64,000 nt of DNA from Capitulum mitella (lineage: Eukaryota > Arthropoda > Thecostraca > Pollicipedomorpha > Pollicipedidae). The notes beneath the pieces were generated by a model, which worked only from the letters and a program-made list of their open reading frames with translations, did not search any database and was not told where the DNA came from. Below are positions 1 through 8,812 of this stretch, in pieces; within the stretch, counting starts at the first letter, position 1, and every line of letters begins with the position of its first letter. A program made the translations under genes and the position numbers. Location: the NCBI GenBank assembly GCA_030062745.1, contig CP099843.1, forward strand, positions 2,109,001-2,173,000, given 5' to 3'.

Positions 1-325
1 TGGTTAATTTTTGCGATAACAATGTTCGAGCATCGAGAACTTGATTTTTTTCATTTTCAGTTGAACTCCTTGCGCATGTTTTGGTATCAGAAAATTTGAA
101 GTGTTTGGAGTGTTAGCCTGTGAGGTAAACGTGCTATGCAAGCACACAGATATCTTGGGTCAGATGTCAATTAAGACCATTCATTATCAAATGATAAGTC
201 TGAAACATTGCTGATTTCTGATATGCTGATCTCGTCTGAAGAAAACATTGTACAGTTATTTTACATTTGCTCTGAGTACGAGTACGTACCTCGAAACACA
301 AATACGAGTACGTACCTACAAACTC

Positions 326-359
326 AAATGACCCAACCCCGATAGGGGTTGGGTCATTT
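326..359. repeat. Perfect 15-bp stem, 4-nt loop hairpin
   Basis: The arm AAATGACCCAACCCC (326-340) is followed by GATA (341-344) and then the exact reverse complement (345-359). The stem is GC-rich near the loop with an A/T edge. It resembles a factor-independent terminator in shape, but nothing else here is bacterial. It is more likely a small foldback or transposon end. Confidence 0.85.
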
Positions 360-1130
360 CAGGCCAGGTGTTGGAATTACAACGTTTTTTTAACGGCTTG
401 AAAGGATTTGATAGGGACTTTGATTGAATAATGAATGTAAATGCCCATTAACACAAACATTGTAGGCTGGGTCGACTGATGCCATTCAAGGTCAGTTAGT
501 GAGAAGACGCAACATTGCCTTCTCCTCACATCTACCCAAATGATCATAAGTAGATTTTGTGTGGATGCATTTTACTGACTTAGTTGGTATCACATGATTT
601 CAAATAACCTAAGTCACTTCACTGTACGAATATATAGTTTTATCAAAGTTGTGTCCGGGAGCCCGACGGCATTGTAAATGAAATCACATTTTTACCTAGG
701 ATACCCTCCATCGATTACGCAGGAGCTCCATCTTGAAAAAGACTGGCCTCCGCCACGAAATCCTGGCTGTGCGCCTGATGAAAACGTACTGTTTTTGAAC
801 AGTGGCGGCACCTGTAGGGGGATGCATAACAAAACAGAAACTATCCGTTTTTACTGGTCTTTGCTACTTCGCTGGTAGAGGCAACGTCGCATTTTTCTAC
901 AGATGATTTAAACATCACCAGCGTTCTGCACATTTGATCGTCAGTGGCTGAGCAAGAATTCGTCTCTCCAGGCGATTCTGGACACAGCCAGTTTGGGGCT
1001 GTTACACCATTACTGGTAACCCTCGGCATTTAACCACTAAGACGAGGCCACTTGTGGAACACGTGTGCCGGCACCCGTAATCCTCGCTGTGTTCTGGCGC
1101 CTTTGTTCGAGCGAGTAATTATCACTTGGT

Positions 1131-1139
1131 TTGTCGCAG
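1131..1139 (+). promoter_or_regulatory. Splice acceptor (3' splice site) of the protease exon
   Basis: The sequence TTGTCGCAG is preceded by a T/C-leaning stretch and followed directly by the in-frame GDSGGP coding sequence. The AG is at 1138-1139. The intron phase appears to be 0 if the upstream exon ends with the usual Gln codon, which cannot be checked here. Confidence 0.7.
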
Positions 1140-1298
1140 GGCGACTCTGGTGGTCCACTGATGCTGAGCAGGCGGAATGGCAGGTACATGCTGGCAGGCG
1201 TTGTTTCGATTGGACTTGCGTGCGGCCGAGTCAGCATACCTACCGTGTACACCCGCGTCAGTACCTACCTGAACTGGCTCCGGAAACACACCAAATGA
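1140..1298 (+). CDS. Terminal exon of a trypsin/chymotrypsin-fold (S1) serine protease
   Basis: This 52-codon segment plus TGA encodes the C-terminal part of an S1 peptidase. It begins with GDSGGPL, which carries the catalytic nucleophile Ser195 and the oxyanion-hole glycines. The C-terminal strand and helix signature [14 protein letters not shown] follows, then the stop at 1296-1298. A consensus acceptor (TTGTCGCAG, ending at 1139) stands directly before it, so it is an internal-to-terminal exon and not a gene start. An intron just before GDSGGP is common in this family. By chymotrypsin numbering, S-I-G-L-A-C gives Gly216, and P-T-V-Y puts Thr at 226, where trypsins and chymotrypsins have Gly. 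Thr226 is typical of pancreatic elastases, so a narrowed S1 pocket is inferred. Exons with the His57 and Asp102 residues are not in the window, so a stranded pseudo-exon cannot be excluded. The frame itself is intact. Confidence 0.85.
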   Translation, partial: GDSGGPLMLSRRNGRYMLAGVVSIGLACGRVSIPTVYTRVSTYLNWLRKHTK

Positions 1299-1695
1299 AT
1301 GGGCAGGCGAGAACGCCTGCATGTACGCAACGGCCAGCCACGACTCAACTGAATACGCACCGGACAGCACGCGGTGGTGTTGGTAATCGCCCCGAGGGCT
1401 GCCGGTGCCGGTATTGTTCGGTTGCTACGTGGGTGAATCCAGACTTTTTGTGTATTCGCTGACAGTCTCGTGACTTCGTTTTCTGTTGTGACGTCGAAGA
1501 TTTCGAGGGTGATCAGCGCGGCACGTTTTGTCGGTTTGGTTCAGCGAAATTAGGGATCAATGCCGTTTGCTCTGAGACTGAGCGATTCGTGGGATTATGT
1601 TTGTTGTGGGCGCTTGCAGTGCAGTGTGGCAAAGGGGCTTCTATTTGTACCCCTGGAAATAACAAGAAATATAAGCCACAACCATTTTGCATGGC

Positions 1696-1701
1696 AATAA
1701 A
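1696..1701 (+). promoter_or_regulatory. Candidate polyadenylation signal AATAAA
   Basis: This is the first AATAAA downstream of the protease stop (about 400 bases). A second copy is at 1905-1910. Either could end the transcript; neither has been tested. Confidence 0.35.
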
Positions 1702-2145
1702 CGTAACGACCTCAGAACTGCTTTTGTTTCTCAACCGCAAATTCGTTCCTGGGAAGTGGCATGCCCCGGTGACATTGCTCGCAAGCAGAAAGTTGGATAC
1801 ATTTGAATTATGAACTGGTGCGTTCAGTTTAGTGGCTTCGGCCAGTGTGCCATGCAGCCAAAGATTTTGTAGTCCAGATCCATGGAATTCTCGTCAGTAG
1901 CCTCAATAAAAAATTAATTCTTGGGACTTCGTTTGTTCTGTGCGAAGCATTAACATCAGTTTTGCTGTTTGTAAGACATTCTTTGGAAGGCAGAGAGTCA
2001 CAAAAATTTAACACCAGCGGAAAGAAAGTAATTTATACAATGGGAAACACAAAATCTGGCTCATAACATAAATTCGTTTTGCCTCACGGTGGTTTGTCAA
2101 GACAAAGAAACTGAGAATAATCGAACAGTTTTACGAAACTGGCAA

Positions 2146-2175
2146 AAAGTGACGACCCTTGCGCGTCGTCACTTT
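2146..2175. repeat. 11-bp perfect hairpin
   Basis: AAAGTGACGAC (2146-2156) pairs exactly with GTCGTCACTTT (2165-2175) across an 8-nt loop. This could be a short foldback or transposon end; no function is implied. Confidence 0.7.
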
Positions 2176-2829
2176 CTGCTAGCGAGTGCTTCAAAATCCA
2201 TATGTCTCCAATCGTAGTGTCTCCAATTGCATTCTCTAGTTTTTTTTTCTTTTATGGCTTATGTAATTTATATGTCCAGGGAAACGGTAATGTATGGTCT
2301 GGTATTCATTCCTTGCTTCTATATAAAGGAAACCAAAAAACGTTCTCGTTTACGTCATCGTTCATTTTCTTCCAACGTGAAACTACATAGCACACAAGAC
2401 ACTTACGTATTTCTCTTTCAGGTCAGCAAACAGATGCATTTTTATGCGTCTGCTATATGGGTGCTTAATGATGTTATGAACGTAATCACATGTCATTTAC
2501 TAACCACGTAATGATCGACTTTAGATCATCCATTGGTACTGGTAAGCAACAGTTTCATTGAACTGAAGTTTAACTGAAGTCGGCACGTTCTAGCTCATGT
2601 TCTAGGTTTACATGATAGCTGCCCACCGGGAAAAGTCTCGTTTCATTTCCAGGACAGGAAGATCCTTCCTCGACAGCGAACTGAAAGCACGTCGTCGTCG
2701 TTATCCCACCTTGCTGCAGACGCGGTGGTAACCTCTCGCACTCACCTCCCTACCGCCTGGGAGCGGCACGGGAAATCGCCGAAGCTGCATGGCCGGTCGA
2801 GTGCTCTCTGCAGCTCTCTGCAGCCCTGG

Positions 2830-4079
2830 GAGGATTACTGTCGGGCGATTCTGTCCTCCTCTCTTTATGTTATTGTGACTTCCCGCGTCTTCAGAATCTC
2901 TTCACCTGCCTTCTGTCTCATGGCTAGGCTTTCATCCGCTAACATGACTGCGAGCAGATTTTCTCGGTTGGCTCAGAAGCCATTCCTCTGCAGCACTGTC
3001 TGCGTGATGTTGCAGTCACGCTCAGGCAGAGCTTGTGATAGCTGCACCAAGAAGAAGTTCTTGGTGTCGTCTGAGATCGAGGGGTGAAGTGTGTGCCGGA
3101 ACCAGCCCGGCGCGTACTGGTTCAGGGTAAAGAATACCCCCCGCCTCGGTGCAGAGGATGGTTCCATGCTGAACACATACAGCCGCAGTGTCATATTTGC
3201 CGGTGTGATCCATCGCGCTTGGTGCTAGGTTCCGGGTCTGCGGTCAGGATCTTTTCTGGGAAGAACATTGGCCAATTCTGAACTGCTCGACACGTTGTAT
3301 ATATGAACCGCTGATCTTCGTTCATTTCGACTGCAGCATCATCAGGAATTTGGGGTAACGAGTCCAGATGCAGCTTCAAACTGACCCAGCGGCGTCAGAG
3401 CCAGATCTCCCCAGACGGGCTTGCCAAGTTGTTCCTTTAATAAGAACGGGTCTGATGTTTCTTCATCAGTGTCCTTGAAGACGTGTCCCAGTGTCAGTTC
3501 TTTGGTGTGTATGTAAATGCCACATGCAGAATTCTGAAGCGGTCTTCGAAGAGCTAGCTCAGTTCTCCTCTTGAGAGCGCTTTTGTGGCCAGTGTTTGCC
3601 GCTGTACCGTCACTACCTAACACACTGGGCTCAGCGTCATTGTCTCGAATGGAGTCAACAAGTTTCCCGCTTCTTGGAGACACATGGTCAACGTAACGGT
3701 GACCTGGCTTCGGTACAATTCGTTCGTGGACCCCCCTGCCCAAACACACCTTGTTGTCGACCTCAGTCAGAACCTCTTCCATCGAAGTGAAATCCTTACA
3801 GTTTTTCGTCTCGGTCCTGTGTCACACTTTTGCCGACAGCTCCTTTTGCCCATTTTGCTCGCGGTCTCCTGATTTTGTGTCTGTCTACCAGGCCGTTCGT
3901 ATTATTCTTCGACCATGGTCAACGAGAGCTGCGTTCAGGAGCACGGAAGCCCGCACGATCTGTATGGTTTCTTTCATTGTCGCCACCTTTTTCCGGGCTT
4001 TCTTCTGTCTGCGATTCACAGTCTTTATGCCAGTCCGTCTCATCTGTGCCCCGTTGTCGCTGTTGCTCTCCGTGTCCAT
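2830..4079 (-). pseudogene. Decayed copy of a widespread uncharacterised, probably mobile, invertebrate protein family (DGTxxNTG / ENLLAMLADE type)
   Basis: Reading the minus strand from 4079 downwards, conserved blocks appear in the expected order across several frames. There is a basic Lys/Arg-rich N-terminal stretch (about 4079-3885). Next comes GSDGTAANTG followed by RPLQ (about 3615-3540), then a block like IHTKELTLGHVF (about 3515-3475; the family usually reads LHxNELPLRHLF). A CRAV motif lies near 3290. ARW-I-T-x-AN-x-x-LRLYV (about 3215-3170) is followed by NQYAPGWF (about 3115) and QRNGF-stop-ANRENLLAVMLADE (about 2975-2930), then a R-x-x-A-x-x-x-I-L-K-x-R helix. From memory this matches a long single-ORF family found in many copies in arthropods and cnidarians, with no assigned function. 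At least two frameshifts (near 3380 and 3215) and a stop in place of an aromatic residue (near 2965) show the copy is dead. No terminal repeats were found. Confidence 0.65.
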
Positions 4080-4790
4080 GGGCTGATTTCTTCATGATGG
4101 ACCTGGAATGCTGGCGCTGGTCGCTTCGCCGTCTCTTGGCTTTCTCTTCGCGATCAGTTCCCTTGTCGCCGCTACAATTTTATCTCCGATGTGCAGTTTC
4201 CGGATGGTGCTTCTTGTGCGTGGATTGGGAAATTTGACTAGAACTGACAACCGCGAATCGGGTATTTAAGTAGACACCTGGCAGTCGCCTTTTATATCCA
4301 TAGCCTGACATGACATGATCCAGTGCTGGAATTGGTCTCAGATGCAGAATTCAATAAAGCTCCGCTGCTGGAAATTTCAAATCGTTGTCCCAATTCGTTT
4401 AGTTATCGCGAATATTGTGAGGCCTCCCTATCGCGAGGCCTACGCCTCCCGCCTAACCGCTGCCCCACAGGGGACTGGAGAGTCCTTGTGTTTTTCGTTG
4501 GCCATGGACAGACGGCTCGTGTTAGGCATGTCAGTGCATCTGCTGTCTAATCAATCTGACGTTGCATGGTGTTTGGCTTTTTTATATTTTCAAACTGATC
4601 ATAGTTATGTTCAAAAACTTGCTCTTTGTCTCACCCACAAAATGCACTTTCTGGGCTAACCCGAGGCACTGGCAACTTCACTTACGACAGGCCGAGACGC
4701 GAAACACGCGCACGCGGCAGGATTATCAGCCTCGAATCCAACGGTCTCGCAGGAAAATGGGCAAGAAGTAAGTAAGGTGGGGTTTGAGGT
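4080..4790. other. Non-coding / eroded LINE sequence
   Basis: The stretch just before the LINE tail (about 4680-4790) has Arg-rich translation on the plus strand, and may be the eroded body of the same LINE. The rest shows nothing recognisable. Confidence 0.35.
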
Positions 4791-4823
4791 AGGTAAAGTG
4801 GGTAAGATAAGTTCTACTACCGG

Positions 4824-5092
4824 GCGGCCTTCCTTTACAGCGCACTGCCGTCAGAGCTGTCGGGGCTGCCAGTTTCATCATTCAGCCGCTGTCTGGCAAA
4901 TCATCTCCGTCGTGCATCCGACTGATTGGCCTGCGTGTGTGCGAGTGTGCGTGGCCGTGTGACTGTTTCCTTTCACTTTTACCTCACTTGACCTTTTCGT
5001 AATTGTTTTCGTTTGGATTACCGACGAAAGGTTTGAATAGCCACCGTGGGTAGTGGACGGCATTAATAAATTCTGAATCTGAATCTGAATCT
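4824..5092 (+). mobile_element. 3' end of a CR1/Jockey-like non-LTR retrotransposon with (TCTGAA)n tail
   Basis: Codons 4824-4925 read as the extreme C-terminus of a LINE reverse-transcriptase ORF. The frame gives A-F-x-Y-S-A-L-P-S-E-L, the counterpart of the usual WNSLP block, then a short Phe/Arg/Leu helix and a TGA. After a 3' UTR, AATAAA (5065-5070) runs into TTC plus repeats of TCTGAA/GAATCT (5071-5092). Short hexamer tails of this kind are typical of LINEs that end in microsatellites rather than poly-A. The rest of the element is lost or eroded, so it is a 5'-truncated dead copy. The clade is uncertain. Confidence 0.55.
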
Positions 5093-6182
5093 ACGACGTC
5101 GGCTCACTTGATGCAGCTGCGCGGCGACCGGTACACTGTCTATTATTAAAACTACAAAGCTGGTTCAAACATAATGCATGAATTACCATTACGTTTGCAA
5201 TACAACCCAAAATCTAATGGTATTTTATGTAGACTGTAACGTTCCGTACGGTAGATTATCAGCAGCAGACTGTAATACGAAAGTCGATAGGAATTAAGTG
5301 TTAACATCAAATTATACGCATTTATACGACTCTGATAGTGATAAAAGCCATTCATGATTCACATTTGTTGTTAATCTGGAGGAAAAATTTTCCTTGCAGA
5401 GATGAGTGCTCCGTTGTGGACGACTTTCACGCCATTGATCAAGGTCACTATACAGCAGACTGTTTCTTGATAAATATCTTACAAGAAAACGCATTCCCGA
5501 AAAACTGGGTCGATAGAACACTGTTCGTGTTTTGTCACACACTGAAAACACGACTACGGCCACTGCTTGTCTGCCTTCTATTGAACCAATGCACTTTAGC
5601 CACGTACTAGTCAACAGAACGTTGTAAAATTGTGTTCGACTTTGTTCAAAGCCTGATTTGGTTTTTGGCGTAAATGTCTTGGTGTAAAATGAACTGTCGT
5701 TTCACGACACAGTTGTGTTTTGCAATATTTCTTATCGCATTTTTTCTCACAAGTTTCTCTCGGTAGACAGAAGACTGTATATTTTCATAACCATGCCTAA
5801 AGCCTGTACTGACCATTTTCGACTTTGTATCCTATTTCATCCCGATTTGGAGCAGGCTGAAGACCAAACCATTACTCGCACACTCCAAGAAGGACGTGGA
5901 GCACGTCCTGGTCAAATGGTCCACGGGGCTTGCGCCCGAGAGGGCGGACGACAGCAGCGCCATCTGGCAGCAGCGGCATTTGGTACCAGCGCCATCTGGA
6001 CATGCGTCTCCACTTCGATTGGACTCTCCTTTTGTGTTCTGTGGGTGCAATTGGCCCATCTTCGCGCTGCTTTGCTGTCATTGTTTTCCTTGCCGTTTGT
6101 CCGATTAATTTCTATTTCTAAAACAGTCTTTATTATTATTGAGATGTATCATGGGACATGTGTATGTGATGTATATGTATTG
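5093..6182. other. No recognised gene
   Basis: A 163-codon plus-strand open frame (5715-6206) has no recognisable domain and runs into the tandem repeats of the next element. It is treated as chance. The only structure I see is a 16-bp triple tandem repeat at 5955-6002. Confidence 0.4.
5955..6002. repeat. Three tandem 16-bp units with CAGCGCCATCTGG core
   Basis: Units start at 5955, 5971 and 5987. The first and third share CAGCGCCATCTGG exactly, and the middle one reads CAGCGGCATTTGG. The reverse strand of the core, CAGATGGCGC, resembles the AGRKGGCRS half of the CTCF motif. Function is speculative. Confidence 0.6.
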
Positions 6183-6187
6183 GACAA

Positions 6188-6456
6188 CTGGACCAGGGAC
6201 AACTGAATCAAGGACAACTGACTCAGGGACAACTAACCCAAGACAACTGAATCAGGGACAACTGAACCATTGACGGCTGAGCAGTGGCAGACTGAGACAG
6301 GGGCAACGGAGGCATTGGCAAATGAACCAGGGGCACTGTTTGGCCAGCTTTTTTGCTGTTCATAGGTACCATACTGCCAATGACGCCAAACAGAGCTAGA
6401 CACGAATGCTGAGATGTGCCGGCTAATGCCTCCACGGGTGTCGCTCTGCATTACCG
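6188..6456 (+). repeat. Left terminal inverted repeat (with 15-18 bp minisatellite)
   Basis: About seven or eight units of the type GGACAACTGAAYCA(G) run from 6188 to about 6330. A unique inner arm ends in CTCTGCATTACCG and matches the inverted right arm. Confidence 0.75.
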
Positions 6457-6540
6457 AGGCATTACCTGCCTCTGGCCACGGAGTGAGACTCTAGATATTG
6501 CAGGGATCTTCTGAAGACGGCCATAAAAAGACAGGGCTCC

Positions 6541-7990
6541 TGACTTTCAATCGGCTCCTAAATACAACAGTAGCTCCTGGCCCTCGCTAGAGGCCCATAT
6601 ATGTACATATATGGAGGGACTTTGGACTTTTTGGAGGGGTCCAGCGGCGTGCCCAAGGGGGAGGGCCATGCCCCTGGAGGTAGTGATGGCTCCTAGGCCC
6701 GAAGGCCCCACTACTTTAGGCGGTTTAAAGCGCCCGTAGGGCCCCCAAGACAACAAAAACGGGATATCAAAGTATCAAAATAGGACATCGAGCCTAAAAA
6801 AAGGTCTGAAAATCCGAAAACAGGGCTCCTTAAGCCACGAGGAGGGGTCACCTTAACTGGATGCCCCCCTCCTTCACCCGATATGACCCCCCCTGCATAA
6901 AATCTCGGAAACGCCACTGGCCCCCGATGCATCAAAATACCACCTTGAACCTAAAAATGGTCCGCGAATAAAACACAGGACCCCTAAGCCACGAAGAGAG
7001 CCACTTGGTTGGAGGGACCCCCTTGACTTCACCTGACGTCGTGGACGAAATCCTGGGTACGCCGCTGCAAGGGACCCGGTGTATTCGGATGTCCATTGGA
7101 AGTTAGGGGCCCCTGTAGTTGATGTCAAAAATCTATTGGAGCCTCTGCATGCACTAAGGGCCCTGGTCTTCTCCCATATACTCTATGCATGTCTGGAGGG
7201 CCTTTGGTCTTGGCCAGGAGTTCTGAGTGTATATGGGACATTTGGAGGTGGTCAGGGCCCCTGGACAGGCGAGGGGCCGATATATTTGAGTTTTTGCCGA
7301 AATTCGGGGGCCTCCGTGGCCCATGAATTTTAGTTCTCCTCATTAGTAGCTCATTAGGGCCACTGACTTTCCAAGGACCCTAGGTGCACCAATGGCTCCC
7401 AGCTCTGGTCAGGTCCGGAGACTCTAGGTATGTACAAGGTGTTCTGGAGAGGTCCAGGGGTCCTTTTGTGTTAGGCTACCCATTAACGACGAATGACGGG
7501 GTCTCTGTGGCTACTAAAGACCCATTGGGGCCCCTGACTTTCGAAGGGTTCGAAAGTACACCAAGTGCCTCTGGTCCTGTCCAGAGCTTTGTCTACACAT
7601 CTGAGGGTCTTCAGACTTGACCGGGGCCCCCTTTGTGTTGGGGCCCATTGGAAGCCAGGCACTCTTGTGGCTGTTAGTGTCTCTGTGAGGCCTCTGAATC
7701 GCAAAGGGCCCCCAGACACACCGAGGGCCCCTGGCACTCTTTGGAATGTCTTCTACATATCTGGAGCGTCTTTGGTCTTGACCAACCGCTCTCGGTGTTT
7801 TGGGGTCCCTATGGAAGTTAGGGTTTCCGACCAGGCCCAGGGGCATAATAGATTCGGGGCCACTGGGAGCCAGGAATCCTGTGACTGCCATGAAGTCGCG
7901 CTGGGGCCCGGACTTTAAAACGGCCCCGAGTATATAAGGAGCCCCTGGTCTATTGGTCAGGTCAAGAGATGCTTCAGGTATGTGCATGAA
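6541..7990 (+). repeat. Internal satellite, period about 163-168 bp
   Basis: Landmarks recur at regular spacing. The series CTGACTTTC..AAGG recurs at about 7365, 7533 and 7693. CCATTGGAAG-like blocks occur at about 7480, 7643 and 7808. A GTAYRTAC..GGAG block also recurs. Units are diverged and GC-rich (GGGGCCCCTGG runs). Weaker units reach back to 6541. The period is close to the ~160 bp core repeats known from some mollusc mobile elements, but I cannot claim homology. Confidence 0.65.
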
Positions 7991-8593
7991 TTTCTGAGGG
8001 AGCAGGAGCCTTTTGGCCACAACTTTCAGGTCTACATTTATGTAATACGCACGTTGACGTGTTTATTTCATCCCATTTTGGGTACCCCTCCGCAAGCTCG
8101 GGGCCCCGGGCAGGATTTTTTTGGGGGGAGCAAAATCATATGTTCTTCCCAACGTTCCGCATGGGTGGGCAGCTGCCCCTCCTTCCCCCTCCTGTTATCC
8201 ACCGCCCTTGACCAGTAACCTTTAGGATACTGAGAAATACTGGGAACAGCGTTCCCCAGTGCCCCCAGCGGCGAATACACCCATGGTGCCGGTCGCCTCG
8301 CTCGTAACCAAACGTGAACTAAACATGTCATTTAGTCCGAAGTCGTCATCTGCAACGTTTTTGACATCAGCAGTATTTGACATGGATGCGTCATTCGTCA
8401 CAAAGACGTTTGTGAGGCGCCGTTCAGCTTGGTCGCCGAGACACAGGTGACGCTTCAAGCCACGAAGCAGCTTTCCGCCGTCGCCCTCCCCCTCGGATGG
8501 AATGGCGAGGGCTAAAATGCCGCCGACACGGAACCCTCAGTCTCTTTAGTCGTCCCTCGGACGAGTACCGCGACCTCAGCCGAGCGGTGCGCC

Positions 8594-8800
8594 CGGTAAT
8601 GCAGAGCGACACCCGTGGAAGCATAAGCCGGCACATCTCGGAATCCGTGCCTAGCTCTGTTTGAGGTCACTTGCAGTGTGGTACCTAAGAGCAGCAAAAA
8701 GCTGGCCAAAGAGTGTCCCTGGTTCAGTTGCCACTGGCTCAGCCGTCACTGGTTCAGTTGTCCTGGCTCGGTTGTCACTAGTTCAATCGTCATAGTTCAG
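8594..8800 (-). repeat. Right terminal inverted repeat
   Basis: This is the reverse complement of the left arm. It begins internally with CGGTAATGCAGAGCGACACC and ends in units like GGTTCAGTTGTC. It has fewer minisatellite units than the left arm. Confidence 0.75.
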
Positions 8801-8812
8801 TAACCTGATACG

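Larger units (their letters stand above)
1..1139. other. Non-coding sequence upstream of protease exon
   Basis: No exon could be recognised here. I looked for the His and Asp exons of a serine protease to match the exon at 1140 and found none, so they must lie before the window or be missing. A 15-bp direct repeat (277-291 and 303-317) is followed by a perfect hairpin, listed separately. The stretch near 720-830 looks like a transposon scrap, but I cannot assign it. Confidence 0.5.
1299..2829. other. 3' UTR / intergenic sequence
   Basis: The first part is probably 3' UTR of the protease transcript. No other exon was recognised. Short open frames at 1589-1813, 1845-2066 and 2227-2511 show no known motif. 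A hairpin at 2146-2175 is listed separately. Confidence 0.4.
6183..8812. mobile_element. Non-autonomous DNA element with long inverted ends and internal satellite
   Basis: The left end (6188-6456) and the reverse complement of the right end (8594 to about 8800) align over some 200 bp. The shared order is: minisatellite units like GGACAACTGAACCA; a TGACGGCTGAG segment; TTTGGCCAGC; TAGGTACCA; CAAACAGAGCTAG; GAGATGTGCCGGCT; and CCACGGGTGTCGCTCTGCA followed by TTACCG. The left arm carries more minisatellite units than the right. Between the arms is a diverged tandem satellite (about 6541-7990). No transposase was found. Open frames inside are made by the repeats and should not be read as genes. 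The outer boundaries are uncertain by some tens of bases because they lie inside the minisatellite, and no target-site duplication could be fixed. Confidence 0.75.

Noticed and set aside
960-1030. GDSG-like reading (GDSGHSQFG) after an AG dinucleotide, upstream of the protease exon
   Set aside because: It lacks the following Gly-Pro and all later S1 motifs and stops soon; most likely chance.
5715-6206. 163-codon plus-strand open frame
   Set aside because: No domain, runs into tandem repeats, and such lengths arise by chance in 64 kb.
7384-8020. Open frames on both strands inside the satellite
   Set aside because: Created by the GC-rich ~165-bp repeat; frames on opposite strands overlap and none is conserved unit to unit.
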